A stretch of 64,000 bases of DNA from contig NZ_CP134867.1 in the NCBI RefSeq assembly GCF_031954525.1, positions 4,402,001-4,466,000 on the forward strand, given 5' to 3'. This DNA is from Dyella sp. BiH032. GTDB taxonomy: Bacteria; Pseudomonadota; Gammaproteobacteria; Xanthomonadales; Rhodanobacteraceae. Shown here in pieces: positions 20,053 to 28,835 of this stretch (the stretch's first letter is position 1; the number at the start of each line of letters is the position of its first letter). Below the pieces are notes generated by a model. It was not told the origin of the DNA, searched no databases, and saw nothing but the letters and a program-made list of their open reading frames with translations. The position numbers and the translations under genes are program-made.

Positions 20053-21882
20053 TTATTCCACCGTAACCGACTTTGCCAGATTGCGCGGCTGATCCACATC
20101 CGTGCCACGCAGCACCGCCACGTGGTAAGCCAGCAGCTGCAAGGGAACAGTAAACACCGCCGGCGCGATAAAGTCCCCACCGCCATCGATACGCAGTATC
20201 GCACCACGCGACGCATTGCCATCCATGCTCGCCGCCCCATCTGCAAACACCAGCAGCTCACCACCGCGCGCGCGCACTTCCTGCAAGTTCGACTTGAGCT
20301 TGTCCAACAGCGGGCCGTTAGGCGCCACCGCGATCACCGGCATGTCCTCGTCCACCAGCGCCAGCGGTCCGTGCTTCAGCTCACCGGCGGCATAGGCTTC
20401 GGCGTGGATGTAGGAGATCTCCTTCAGCTTCAAAGCTCCTTCCATTGCCACCGGATACTGTGCGCCTCGGCCAAGGAAAAGAGCATGCTGGCGATTGATG
20501 AGGTGCTCGGCCAGATCGATGATCTGCGGCTCCAACTCAAGCGCCTTCTCGATCTTCCCGGGCAGGGCTTGCAGCTGCGCCACCAGATCGGCATAACGCG
20601 CATCGTCCAGACCGCGATGGCGCGCAAGCTGGAGCGTCAGCAAGCCAAGTGCCGCCAACTGGGTTGTAAACGCCTTGGTCGACGCCACGCCGATCTCCGG
20701 GCCCGCGCGCGTCATCAGCTTGAGATCCGCCTCGCGCACGACCGACGACTCGGGCACGTTGCAGATCGCCAGCGTGCCCAGGTAACCGCGGCGGCGCGAT
20801 TCGCGCATCGCCGCCAGCGTATCGGCGGTTTCGCCCGACTGGGAGATCGCCACGAACATCGTGCCGTCCGGCACCACGGCCTCGCGGTAGCGGTATTCGC
20901 TGGCGACTTCCACGTTCACGGGCAAGCGCGCGTATTCCTCGATCCAGTACTTGGCCACCAGGCCGGCGTGGTAACTGGTGCCGCAGGCGATGATGTGCAG
21001 ACCCTTGGCCTTGGCCAGCAGTTCGTCGCCACCGACGCCGAAAATGTTGGGCAGCACGCCGTGCGGGCCGATGCGGGCCTCGAGCGTATCGGCCACGGCG
21101 CGAGGCTGCTCGAAGATTTCCTTCTGCATGTAATGGCGGTATTCGCCGCGCTCGACCGCGTCAGTCGACAATTCGCTCTCATGGACCGAACGTTCGACGA
21201 TCTTTCCGTCCTGCCCGAAGATGCGCACCCGCCCGCGGGTGATCTCCACGACGTCGTGTTCTTCGAGATAGATGATCTTGTTGGTGACCTGGATCAGGGC
21301 CTGGGCGTCCGAACCAAGGAAGTTCTCGCCGATGCCCACGCCCACCAGCAACGGCGCGCCACGGCGTGCACCGATGACGCGGCCGGGCTCCTTGTCGCTG
21401 ATCACGGCGATGGCGTACGCGCCCTCGAGCTCATGCACCACCGACGACACGGCATCCAACAGCGATTTGCCGGATGCCATGCGCTCGCTGATGAGGGCGG
21501 CCATCACTTCGGTGTCCGTCTCCGACGTGAAGACGTGGCCGCGAGAGGCCAGTTCTTCACGCAGCGTCGCGTAGTTCTCGATGATGCCGTTATGCACGAT
21601 GGCCACGTGGCCGGCTACGTGCGGGTGGGCATTCACCTGATTCGGCACGCCATGCGTGGCCCAGCGCGTATGGGCGATGCCGGTACCGCCGGGGAACGGA
21701 TCGGCAAGGTAGAGCGATTCCATTTCGCGGACCTTGCCCTTCTCGCGCACGCGCCGAATGGCACCTTCCTGCAGCACGGCCAGGCCGGCCGAATCGTAAC
21801 CGCGATATTCCAACGCCTTCAGGCCGGCGATCAGCAAGGGGGCGACGTCGCGCTGGGCGGTGGCGGCAACGATTCCACACAT
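20053..21882 (-). CDS. glmS: Glutamine-fructose-6-phosphate aminotransferase (isomerizing)
   Basis: 609 residues, the normal GlmS length. The glutaminase domain begins with MCGIV, whose Cys becomes the N-terminal nucleophile, and includes HTRWATHG. Two SIS sugar-isomerase domains follow (CGTSYHAG, SQSGETADT), ending in the family C-terminus DQPRNLAKSVTVE. It makes glucosamine-6-P for peptidoglycan and LPS, and here also for UDP-GlcNAc-derived sugars. The start is ATG 21882, required by the N-terminal Cys. No glmS ribozyme-like leader is recognised, as expected outside Gram-positives. Confidence 0.97.
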   Translation of the reverse strand: MCGIVAATAQRDVAPLLIAGLKALEYRGYDSAGLAVLQEGAIRRVREKGKVREMESLYLADPFPGGTGIAHTRWATHGVPNQVNAHPHVAGHVAIVHNGIIENYATLREELASRGHVFTSETDTEVMAALISERMASGKSLLDAVSSVVHELEGAYAIAVISDKEPGRVIGARRGAPLLVGVGIGENFLGSDAQALIQVTNKIIYLEEHDVVEITRGRVRIFGQDGKIVERSVHESELSTDAVERGEYRHYMQKEIFEQPRAVADTLEARIGPHGVLPNIFGVGGDELLAKAKGLHIIACGTSYHAGLVAKYWIEEYARLPVNVEVASEYRYREAVVPDGTMFVAISQSGETADTLAAMRESRRRGYLGTLAICNVPESSVVREADLKLMTRAGPEIGVASTKAFTTQLAALGLLTLQLARHRGLDDARYADLVAQLQALPGKIEKALELEPQIIDLAEHLINRQHALFLGRGAQYPVAMEGALKLKEISYIHAEAYAAGELKHGPLALVDEDMPVIAVAPNGPLLDKLKSNLQEVRARGGELLVFADGAASMDGNASRGAILRIDGGGDFIAPAVFTVPLQLLAYHVAVLRGTDVDQPRNLAKSVTVE

Positions 21883-21982
21883 GAGCAGAGTCCTCTTGGG
21901 ATGGATGGGACCGGAAGCGGACTTCCGCAGGCCGGGACTTTGTCGGCCACCCATTTCAGCAAACTTTCGTGACGCAACGGAC

Positions 21983-21996
21983 ACCGTGCGCACGGT
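21983..21996. promoter_or_regulatory. 14-bp perfect palindrome upstream of glmS
   Basis: ACCGTGCGCACGGT is a perfect 14-bp palindrome about 100 nt before the glmS start; a further GTGCG follows at about 22000. A dimeric regulator site is possible. No regulator can be named. Confidence 0.3.
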
Positions 21997-22075
21997 TTCG
22001 TGCGCTCGGTCGTCCGGCTGTTCATCCACCAGCCGGATTAGTCGTGCCGAGCATCCGCCAACCTTTCGTTGGCGC

Positions 22076-23446
22076 CTAGTGCACCTTACGGCGTAGATAG
22101 TTCAGCAGGTCGATGCGCGTGATCAGACCCATGAACTGTTCACCGTCCATCACGATCGCGACGTGGCCGCGCTCGAACACCGGCAGCAGCGAGGTGATCG
22201 GCTGGTGCACGTCGAGGATCTGTAGATTGCTGATCATGGCCGTGGAAACCGGGTCGCGGAAACGGCGCTCGTCGGCGTGCACGTGCATCAGGACATCCGA
22301 CTCGTCGAGGATGCCGACCAGCTTGCTGCCGTCCATCACCGGCAGCTGCGAGACGTCGTAGAGCTTCATGCGCGTGTAGGCGGTCATCAGCAGCTCGCCC
22401 GGGCCGACCACGACCGTATCGCGTTGCGCGAACGGACGCAGCAGCAAGTCACGCAAATCGCCATGCTGCTCGCGCTCGATGAAGCCGTTGTCGAGCATCC
22501 AGTAGTCGTTGTACATCTTCGACAGATACTTGTTGCCCGTATCGCATACCAGCGTCACCACACGCTTGGGCGACGTCTGCTCGCGGCAGTACTTCAGCGC
22601 GGCGGCCAGCAGCGTGCCGGTGGACGATCCGCCCAGTACGCCTTCCTTCGCAAGCAGCTCTCGCGCGGCGAGGAAACTTTCCTTGTCGCTGATCGCGTAC
22701 GCCTTCTTCACCCGGCTGAAATCGCTGATGGTGGGCAGGAAGTCTTCGCCGATGCCTTCCACCATCCAGCTGCCCGACTTGGTCGAAAGCACGCCTTCGT
22801 TGATGTACTGCGCCAGGATGGAACCGACGGGGTCCGCGAGGACGATTTCGGTATTCGGCGAATGTTCGGCGAAATAGCTAGACAACCCTGTCATGGTGCC
22901 GGACGAGCCGCACCCCACCACGATGGCGTCGACGCGCCCGTCCATCTGCTCGTAGATCTCCGGGCCGGTGGTGGCGACGTGGGCCGCGGGGTTGTCCGGA
23001 TTGCCGAACTGATTGATGAAATAAGCCCCCGGCGTTTCGCGTGCGATCCGCTCGGCCATGTCCTGGTAGTACTCGGGATGGCCCTTGGCGACGTCGGAGC
23101 GGGTCAGCACCACTTCGGCGCCCATCGCCTTGAGGTTGAAGATCTTCTCCCGGCTCATCTTGTCGGGCACCACCAGGATCAGCCGGTAGCCCTTCTGCTG
23201 CGCCACCAGGGCCAGCCCGAGGCCGGTGTTGCCGGCCGTACCTTCGACGAGTGTCGCGCCCGGCTTGATCTTTCCGGCGCGCTCGGCGCCTTCGATCATC
23301 GAGAGGCCGATGCGGTCCTTGATCGATCCACCCGGGTTGGCGCTCTCCAGCTTGAGGAAGAGTTCACAGGGGCCGGCATCCAGGCGCTGCGCGCGCACCA
23401 TCGGGGTGCGGCCGATCAGTTCGAGGACACTCTGGTGGACCGTCAT
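22076..23446 (-). CDS. Cystathionine beta-synthase with C-terminal CBS domains
   Basis: A 456-residue protein. The PLP fold covers about 1-320 with the cofactor lysine in NPGGSIKDR, the substrate loop EGTAGNTG, and GGSSTGT for phosphate binding. The last 120 residues hold two CBS motifs, which often bind adenosyl compounds. It condenses serine and homocysteine to cystathionine, the first step of reverse trans-sulfuration, and metB at 14974-16143 would act next. GGAGCTTCC precedes the ATG. It lies upstream of glmS on the same strand, 193 nt apart. Confidence 0.92.
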   Translation of the reverse strand: MTVHQSVLELIGRTPMVRAQRLDAGPCELFLKLESANPGGSIKDRIGLSMIEGAERAGKIKPGATLVEGTAGNTGLGLALVAQQKGYRLILVVPDKMSREKIFNLKAMGAEVVLTRSDVAKGHPEYYQDMAERIARETPGAYFINQFGNPDNPAAHVATTGPEIYEQMDGRVDAIVVGCGSSGTMTGLSSYFAEHSPNTEIVLADPVGSILAQYINEGVLSTKSGSWMVEGIGEDFLPTISDFSRVKKAYAISDKESFLAARELLAKEGVLGGSSTGTLLAAALKYCREQTSPKRVVTLVCDTGNKYLSKMYNDYWMLDNGFIEREQHGDLRDLLLRPFAQRDTVVVGPGELLMTAYTRMKLYDVSQLPVMDGSKLVGILDESDVLMHVHADERRFRDPVSTAMISNLQILDVHQPITSLLPVFERGHVAIVMDGEQFMGLITRIDLLNYLRRKVH

Positions 23447-23551
23447 GGAAGCTCCTGTAGGCGGGCATGGGAGCGTCCAAGCCGACGCCCCGGGAGGGCG
23501 ATCATAACCGAGCGGAAACCGCCCTCCGGAACCCCCTACCCCTCACGAAAC

Positions 23552-23592
23552 GGCCCCGGCAGCCGATCCCTCGTCGGGGTGGCTCCGGGGCC
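23552..23592. repeat. GC-rich inverted repeat upstream of cystathionine beta-synthase
   Basis: GGCCCCGG at 23552-23559 and CCGGGGCC at 23585-23592 form an 8-bp perfect stem; inside, AGCC and GGCT extend it. No T tract follows on either strand, so it may not be a normal terminator for the DUF465 gene. It could be a structured leader or a factor-dependent stop. Confidence 0.45.
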
Positions 23593-23617
23593 GCGGGCGT
23601 GTGCGAAACCGAGCTAG

Positions 23618-23848
23618 CTAGTTGACGACACGAAGCCTGTGCTCATCCCACATTCGCTGCAACCGCTCCTTGGCGTGGAGTTTTTCCTTCTTCATGCCCG
23701 TCAGGGTCATGTCATCGATAGGAAGGACGCCGATCTCGGCGTCATGCACTTTGCTGTCGAGCTCCTTGTGGTGCTGGTAGAGCCGACGGAACTCCGCGTC
23801 GGCTTTCATCAAGGCTTCGACATCGTCACGCTGCTGGTTTTCGAACAT
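23618..23848 (-). CDS. DUF465 (YdcH) family small protein
   Basis: A 76-residue, highly charged and helical protein with the DUF465 pattern (HHKELDSKVHDAE and LTGMKKEKLHAKERL). The role of this family is not established. The ATG is preceded by a strong GAGGAGG. It follows a 339-bp gap with strong secondary structure and lies before the cystathionine beta-synthase gene on the same strand. Confidence 0.85.
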   Translation of the reverse strand: MFENQQRDDVEALMKADAEFRRLYQHHKELDSKVHDAEIGVLPIDDMTLTGMKKEKLHAKERLQRMWDEHRLRVVN

Positions 23849-24187
23849 GATCCGACCTCCTCGCGAAAGACCGCGGGCGCGGGATCGGTGCGCCCGCTAA
23901 CGGTGGGAAAGCACACGCACGCCAAAGACCCGCGCCGGCTCGCCGGTACGCAGGTGATCTTGGGAAGGGTGGCTATGCGCATGATTCAGGTCAGTGACCC
24001 ATGGTGCCTGAGCGCCCCATGGGTATCCGACCCTACTCTCGCCTGCGGGGCCGCGCAAGCTTCCGCAGAGGAGCGCAAAACGGCGAATAAAGCCGCCTAG
24101 GCAACCATGAATCCGTCCAAGAAATGGATAAGAAAAAACCCGGCGGGACAAAGCCGCGCCGGGCTTGATGGACATGTGCCGCCGGGC
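23849..24187 (-). other. Structured intergenic region, possible non-coding RNA or leader of the DUF465 gene
   Basis: This 339-bp gap contains several nested inverted repeats: ACCCATGG/CCATGGGT (23997-24004, 24017-24024; 8 bp, 12-nt loop), an outer CCTGCG/CGCAGG pair near 23948-23953 and 24041-24046, and CTGCGG/CCGCAG around 24042-24067. A 92-codon minus-strand frame crosses it, but its sequence follows the repeats and overlaps the terminator, so it is probably not a gene. The layout of stems on the minus strand suggests a folded RNA of roughly 150-200 nt upstream of DUF465. It could not be matched to 6S RNA, tmRNA or SRP RNA with confidence. Confidence 0.35.
24133..24163 (-). terminator. Terminator of the DUF4398 gene pair
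   Basis: On the minus strand CCCGGCG (24163-24157) and CGCCGGG (24145-24139) form a stem with an 11-nt loop, followed by six T (complement of 24138-24133). It lies 24 nt after the stop of the distal DUF4398 gene. Confidence 0.85.
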
Positions 24188-24820
24188 TTACTTGCCCTTC
24201 TTGGGGGGCGGGCTGCTGTCGGAGGAATCGCCCTGAATCTGCGAGCGCATCGCCTTGGCGGCCTGGGTCGCCAGCTCGGCCTGGCGCTTGGCTGCATTCG
24301 CCACCTTGGCCTGGGCGGCCGCCAGCTTGCGGGCCTGTTCGGCCTGGGCCTGGGCCTGCTGGGCCTGGGCCTGGGCGGCGGCACCCTCTTCCTGCAGCCT
24401 GGCAGCCTCTTCCTGGGCCAGCTGGTACTGCAGCCGCTGCCGTTCCAGCTCGCGACGGGCCGCCTCGGCTTCACGGCGGGTGCCGTCCAGCTGGATCTGG
24501 TCGTGCTCGCGGTCCAGCTGGTTGATCTTCAGCTGGGCGTCCTGCAGCTGCGCGGTGGCCTTGGCCAGGTCCACCCGCCGCTCGGCGACGTAGAGCGCAT
24601 GGGCTCGGTCGCGCGAACGGGCCTGCGCCAGGCGGGCGATGGCATCGCGGGCACGGGCCTGCTCGCTCTGCGCATAACCGCTGAGGGCGGGGTCCCGCGC
24701 CAGCTGGTCCAGGCTGCTGTTGAGACGGGCCACGTCCATGTCGTCCTTGGCGGCGTGGGCGGTGCTCATGGCGGCCGCGGCCAGGACGAGCGCCGACAGG
24801 GTGGTGCGCACGGATTTCAT
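24188..24820 (-). CDS. Exported DUF4398-type coiled-coil protein
   Basis: 210 residues with a clear signal peptide (cleavage likely after STAHA, near residue 23), then an almost wholly helical, Ala/Gln/Glu/Arg-rich chain that should form a long coiled coil. The conserved N-terminal part resembles DUF4398. No OmpA-like C-terminal domain is present; the end is Ser/Pro/Lys-rich. It is likely periplasmic. Its ATG overlaps the stop of the lipoprotein gene by 4 nt, so the two probably work together. Function unknown. Confidence 0.78.
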   Translation of the reverse strand: MKSVRTTLSALVLAAAAMSTAHAAKDDMDVARLNSSLDQLARDPALSGYAQSEQARARDAIARLAQARSRDRAHALYVAERRVDLAKATAQLQDAQLKINQLDREHDQIQLDGTRREAEAARRELERQRLQYQLAQEEAARLQEEGAAAQAQAQQAQAQAEQARKLAAAQAKVANAAKRQAELATQAAKAMRSQIQGDSSDSSPPPKKGK

Positions 24821-25401
24821 GGACGGCCTCCCTGGTCGTTGGTCTGGGGCAGGGTCTGGAAGCCTTCGCCCTGGGGAACGGGCTGGAGCACGGACGACGG
24901 CGGGGCCGGCATGTCCTGGGTCTGTTCCTGCGTCGGCAGGCCCTGTTGCTGCTCCTGCAGCTGCTGCTGTTGCCGCTGGGCGGCTTCTTCCTGGGCGTTC
25001 AGGTCCTGCTCGATCTGCTCGCGCAGGTCGCGGTTGGCCTGGGTCTTGCGCTGGATCTGGGCACGGGCCGCGCCCAGCCGGGCCTTGGCCCGGGCAAGCT
25101 CGGCATCGGCCTGGGCTTCCTCGGCCAGCACGGCGGCATCCTCGTACTTGCGGCTGGCCATGGCGGCCTGGGCCTGCTGGAACTTGTTCTGCGCGAAGTC
25201 CAGGTCGACCGGCGCGTAATCGGCCGCCCCGGCGTCACGGGCGTACTGCAACTGCATCTGGGCCTGGGTCATGGCGCTGTCCGGCGGGGGCACGCTGGCG
25301 CAGCCGCCAAGAGTACCGAGCGCAAGGGCGAGCGCCAGCATGGAAAACACCGTGCGGAGGCCGTTCGGACGGCCTTCCTGCGCGGAAAAGATGTGCACCA
25401 T
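24817..25401 (-). CDS. DUF4398 lipoprotein
   Basis: 194 residues from ATG 25401 (AGAGG upstream; a GTG just before is in frame). The N-terminus has a hydrophobic stretch ending in the lipobox LGGC, so it is a lipoprotein with the mature end at CASVPPP. The middle is DUF4398 (MQLQYARDAGAADYAP, AEEAQADAELARAK), followed by a Gln-rich segment and a Pro-rich tail. It is first of a two-gene unit ending at the terminator at 24133. Role unknown; envelope location is inferred from the lipobox. Confidence 0.82.
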   Translation of the reverse strand: MVHIFSAQEGRPNGLRTVFSMLALALALGTLGGCASVPPPDSAMTQAQMQLQYARDAGAADYAPVDLDFAQNKFQQAQAAMASRKYEDAAVLAEEAQADAELARAKARLGAARAQIQRKTQANRDLREQIEQDLNAQEEAAQRQQQQLQEQQQGLPTQEQTQDMPAPPSSVLQPVPQGEGFQTLPQTNDQGGRP

Positions 25402-25488
25402 CACTCATTCCTCTAAGAGTGTCGCAGCGTATTGTGGGCGGGCATAATCGTTGTTTGCAACGCACAAGCGTCATTTCAGGGGACACGA

Positions 25489-26604
25489 GTGGATATTGGT
25501 TACTTCCTCAAGCTGATGGTGGACAAGGGCGCGTCGGACATGTTCCTGACGACCGGCGCCCCCGTGAACATCAAGGTGGAGGGCAAGCTGTACCCGCTGG
25601 GCAACACCGGCCTGCCCGGCGGCATGGTGAAGAAGATCGCCTATTCGCTCATGGACGAGGGCCAGGTGCCTCAGTTCGAACGCGACCTGGAGCTCAACAT
25701 GGCGCTGGCGGTCAAGGAGGCCGGCCGCTTCCGCATCAACGTGTTCAAGCAGCGCGGCGAAGTGGGCATGGTGATCCGCGCGATCAAGAGCGACATCCCC
25801 AGCATCGACCAGTTGCAGCTGCCGGGCATTTTCCGCGAGCTGATCATGGAGCCGCGCGGCCTCATCCTGGTGGTCGGCGCCACCGGCTCGGGCAAGTCCA
25901 CCACGCTGGCGGCGATGCTCGACCATCGCAACCAGAACTCGTCGGGCCACATCCTCACCATCGAGGATCCCATCGAGTATCTGCATCGCCACAAGAAGTC
26001 GATCATCAACCAGCGCGAAGTCGGCCTCGACACGCACAGCTATCACGAGGCGCTGAAGAACGCGATGCGCGAGGCGCCGGACGTGATCATGATCGGCGAG
26101 ATCCGCGACACGGACACCATGGAAGCGGCCATCGCCTTCTCCGAGACGGGCCATCTCTGTCTCGCCACGCTGCACTCCAACAATGCGGACCAGACGCTGG
26201 AGCGCATCCTCAACTTCTTCCCGGAATCGGCGCACAAGAACGTGCTGATGAATCTCGCGCTGAATCTGCGCGCGGTGATCAGCCAGCGCCTGGTGATCGG
26301 CAAGGACGGCCGCCGCCTGCCGGCCACCGAGGTGCTGCTCAACACGCCGTTCATCCGCGACATGATCCGCCGCGGCCAGATCCACGAGGTGAAGGAAGCC
26401 ATGGATCGCAGCCTGCAGGAAGGCATGCAGACCTTCGACCAGTCGCTGTACCGGCTTTTCAAGGAAGGCCGCATTGAGCTGGAGGAGGCGCTGGCCAAGG
26501 CCGATTCGCGCGATGGCCTGGCGCTCAAGATTCGCCTTTCCGAAGGCGGCGGCTCGGACAGCGCGGAGCTGGTCGGCAACGACCCCTACGGCCTGGGTTT
26601 CTGA
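25489..26604 (+). CDS. pilU: PilU-type twitching motility ATPase
   Basis: 371 residues from a GTG at 25489 with AGGGGAC 5-6 nt upstream. It has the GspE/PilT fold: Walker A GATGSGKST, Asp box EDPIEYLH, Walker B VIMIGEIRD, and the His box GHLCLATLH. The pattern QREVGLDTHSYHEALKN and a Gly/Ser-rich C-terminal tail of about 25 residues match PilU rather than PilT. It supports pilus retraction at the cytoplasmic base of type IV pili, together with PilT. PilT is usually next door in related genomes, but here no pilT is present on either side. Confidence 0.93.
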   Translation: MDIGYFLKLMVDKGASDMFLTTGAPVNIKVEGKLYPLGNTGLPGGMVKKIAYSLMDEGQVPQFERDLELNMALAVKEAGRFRINVFKQRGEVGMVIRAIKSDIPSIDQLQLPGIFRELIMEPRGLILVVGATGSGKSTTLAAMLDHRNQNSSGHILTIEDPIEYLHRHKKSIINQREVGLDTHSYHEALKNAMREAPDVIMIGEIRDTDTMEAAIAFSETGHLCLATLHSNNADQTLERILNFFPESAHKNVLMNLALNLRAVISQRLVIGKDGRRLPATEVLLNTPFIRDMIRRGQIHEVKEAMDRSLQEGMQTFDQSLYRLFKEGRIELEEALAKADSRDGLALKIRLSEGGGSDSAELVGNDPYGLGF

Positions 26605-26617
26605 GGCCACCCGGGCG

Positions 26618-26638
26618 ACGGGGCGCGTGCCGCCCCGT
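26618..26638 (+). terminator. Hairpin downstream of pilU without T tract
   Basis: ACGGGGCG and CGCCCCGT form an 8-bp perfect stem with a 5-nt loop, 13 nt after the pilU stop. There is no run of T, so termination would be weak or factor-dependent. The remainder of the 247-bp gap up to maiA shows no gene. Confidence 0.4.
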
Positions 26639-26851
26639 GCGCCTCGCATCCAACCGATGCTCTGTACCCCGACGTTCCGCCTTCGATGCGAGGCATGTTG
26701 TGCACGTCCGTATGCGGTTGAAGCGCCTTGATGCGCCGGCTGGCATGGATCGGCCGCCCGTATACGAACTCACCGCCCTGGCGCGAAGGAGGCGGCACGC
26801 CTGCCGACTCGCGCTGCCACCGCCAGAGAGCGCTTCCAGACCTCCGCGGCG

Positions 26852-27517
26852 TCAGCCTGGCGGAGGCGCATCTGCCTGAGCTTCGGGCGCGGCCTGCCTG
26901 AAGGCATCCAGTGCCTGGCAGGCGTCGACGATGCGCCCGATGGTTGGAAAATCGCCCATCGGCAGCTTCCAGCGGACCGCGTTGTAATGCTGCGGCACCA
27001 GGCAGGCATCGGCGAGCGTGGGCTCGTCGCCATGGCAGAACCGCCCCGTCGCCACGTTGCCGGCCAGCATGGTTTCCAGCGCGCGGAACCCCTCACTGAT
27101 CCAATGCCGCGACCATTCGCCGCGCATCGCGTCGTCCGCCTGGAAGGTACTGCCCAGGTATTGCAGCACCCGCAGGTTGCCCAGAGGGTGCACGTCGCAG
27201 GCCAGCAGCTGGGTCAGCGCTCGGACGCGTGCGCGGCCGGCCGCATCGGCAGGCAGCAGTGGCGGTAACGGGTGGGTTTCCTCCAGGTACTCCATGATCG
27301 CCATGGACTGCGTGAAGACCTGGCCCCGATCGACCAGACAGGGCACCAGCTCCTGCGGATTGAGCGCCTGATAGTCCGGCTGATGCTGCTCGCCGCCATT
27401 GCGGACCAGATGTACGGGCCGGCTTTCGTAGGCCAGGCCCTTGAGGTTCAGCGCGATGCGCACGCGATAGGCGGCGCTGGAGCGCCAGTAGCCGTACAAC
27501 GCCAGTGCCTGGCTCAT
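26852..27517 (-). CDS. maiA: Maleylacetoacetate isomerase (zeta-class glutathione S-transferase)
   Basis: 221 residues. The N-terminal thioredoxin-like domain has YGYWRSSAAYRVRIALNLKGL and QSMAIMEYLEETHP; the C-terminal helical domain has GDEPTLADACLVPQHYNA. This is the MaiA pattern (tyrosine breakdown, maleylacetoacetate to fumarylacetoacetate). The usual SSCSWRVRIAL motif reads SSAAYRVRIAL here, with Cys replaced by Ala; some bacterial homologs also vary here. No other tyrosine-catabolism gene is adjacent. Confidence 0.85.
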   Translation of the reverse strand: MSQALALYGYWRSSAAYRVRIALNLKGLAYESRPVHLVRNGGEQHQPDYQALNPQELVPCLVDRGQVFTQSMAIMEYLEETHPLPPLLPADAAGRARVRALTQLLACDVHPLGNLRVLQYLGSTFQADDAMRGEWSRHWISEGFRALETMLAGNVATGRFCHGDEPTLADACLVPQHYNAVRWKLPMGDFPTIGRIVDACQALDAFRQAAPEAQADAPPPG

Positions 27518-27656
27518 GGGGAGTCCCGTTGGCTCGTCTCAAGGCGCCTAGGATACCCGCGGCGCGGTTTACATCGCCGTGGAACGGGCGGGACAATACG
27601 GAGTTCGCGCTCCGCCGGGGCGCCGCTGCATCCCATTTCCAACCAGGAGTTGCGTC

Positions 27657-28835
27657 GTGTCCTTTCTCCGCATGAGCGATCTTGATCTGCGCGGCAAGCG
27701 CGTGCTGATCCGCGAAGACCTGAACGTGCCGATCGAGGACGGCCGGATCACTTCCACCCAGCGCCTGGATGCTTCGCTGCCGACCATCAAGGCCGCGCGC
27801 GATGCCGGCGCCCGCGTCATGGTGATGTCGCACCTGGGACGCCCGAAGGAAGGTCAGTTCGATGCCGAATCGTCGCTGGCGCCGGTGGCCAAGTGGCTGG
27901 GCGACAAACTCGGCGCACCGGTGCGCCTGGTCGCCGATTACCTCGGTGGCGTGGACGTGGCCGAGGGCGAGGTGGTGGTGCTGGAGAACTGCCGCATGAA
28001 CGTCGGCGAGGGCAAGGACGACGAGTCCCTGTCGAAGAAGTATGCGGCGCTGTGCGATATCTTCGTGATGGACGCCTTCGGTACCGCGCATCGCGCGCAG
28101 GCTTCCACGCACGGCGTGATCAAGTACGCCCCCGTGGCCGCCGCCGGCCCGCTGCTGTCGGCCGAACTGGACGCGCTGGGCAAGGCGCTGGAGCATCCGG
28201 CGCATCCGCTCCTGGCGATCGTCGCCGGCTCCAAGGTGTCCACCAAGCTCACCCTGCTGGAGAACCTGATCGGCAAGGTCGATCAGCTGATCGTCGGGGG
28301 CGGCATCGCCAATACGTTCATCGCCGCTGCCGGGTACGGCGTCGGCAATTCGCTGTACGAACCGGATCTGCTCGATGCGGCCAAGAAGGTCATCGCCGAC
28401 GCCAAGCGCCGGGGCGCCGAGGTGCCGATGCCGGTGGACGTGGTGGTGGCGCCGGAGTTCTCCGCGCATGCCCCGGCCACGGTCAAGCCGGTGGACCAGG
28501 TGAAGGACGGCGAGATGATCCTGGATATCGGCCCGCAGACGGCGAAGAACTATGCCGAGCTGATCGCCAAGGCCGGCACCGTAGTATGGAACGGCCCTGT
28601 GGGCGTGTTCGAATTCGATGCCTTCGGCAAGGGCACCGAGACCCTGGCGCGCGCGGTGGCCTCCTCCAGTGCGTTCTCCATCGCCGGCGGTGGCGACACG
28701 CTGGCCGCGGTCGACAAGTACGGTATCGAGAAGGACGTCTCGTACATTTCGACCGGCGGCGGCGCCTTCCTCGAATTCCTGGAAGGCAAGGAGTTGCCGG
28801 CCGTGGCCGCGCTCAAGGCACGCACGGCGAAGTGA
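27657..28835 (+). CDS. pgk: Phosphoglycerate kinase
   Basis: 392 residues, the usual Pgk length. Motifs: [31 protein letters not shown], and the C-terminal [18 protein letters not shown]. It makes ATP and 3-phosphoglycerate in glycolysis. The start is taken as GTG 27657, because AGGAG lies exactly 7 nt upstream; ATG 27672 is too far from it. It overlaps the following HAD phosphatase by GTGA. Confidence 0.97.
   Translation: MSFLRMSDLDLRGKRVLIREDLNVPIEDGRITSTQRLDASLPTIKAARDAGARVMVMSHLGRPKEGQFDAESSLAPVAKWLGDKLGAPVRLVADYLGGVDVAEGEVVVLENCRMNVGEGKDDESLSKKYAALCDIFVMDAFGTAHRAQASTHGVIKYAPVAAAGPLLSAELDALGKALEHPAHPLLAIVAGSKVSTKLTLLENLIGKVDQLIVGGGIANTFIAAAGYGVGNSLYEPDLLDAAKKVIADAKRRGAEVPMPVDVVVAPEFSAHAPATVKPVDQVKDGEMILDIGPQTAKNYAELIAKAGTVVWNGPVGVFEFDAFGKGTETLARAVASSSAFSIAGGGDTLAAVDKYGIEKDVSYISTGGGAFLEFLEGKELPAVAALKARTAK

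Noticed and set aside
20122..21972. 616-codon open frame on the plus strand opposite glmS
   Set aside because: It mirrors the GC-rich third-position pattern of glmS and has no recognisable domain. The same applies to long antisense frames at 22277-23617, 31712-33832, 43247-45172, 27093-29180 and 48509-49864.
23897..24175. 92-codon minus-strand frame in the DUF465/DUF4398 gap
   Set aside because: It starts inside the terminator hairpin, follows the inverted repeats and has no ribosome site or family pattern. Structured RNA explains the region better.
26605..26851. Possible small gene between pilU and maiA
   Set aside because: Short frames here have no ribosome site and overlap the hairpin or the end of maiA.
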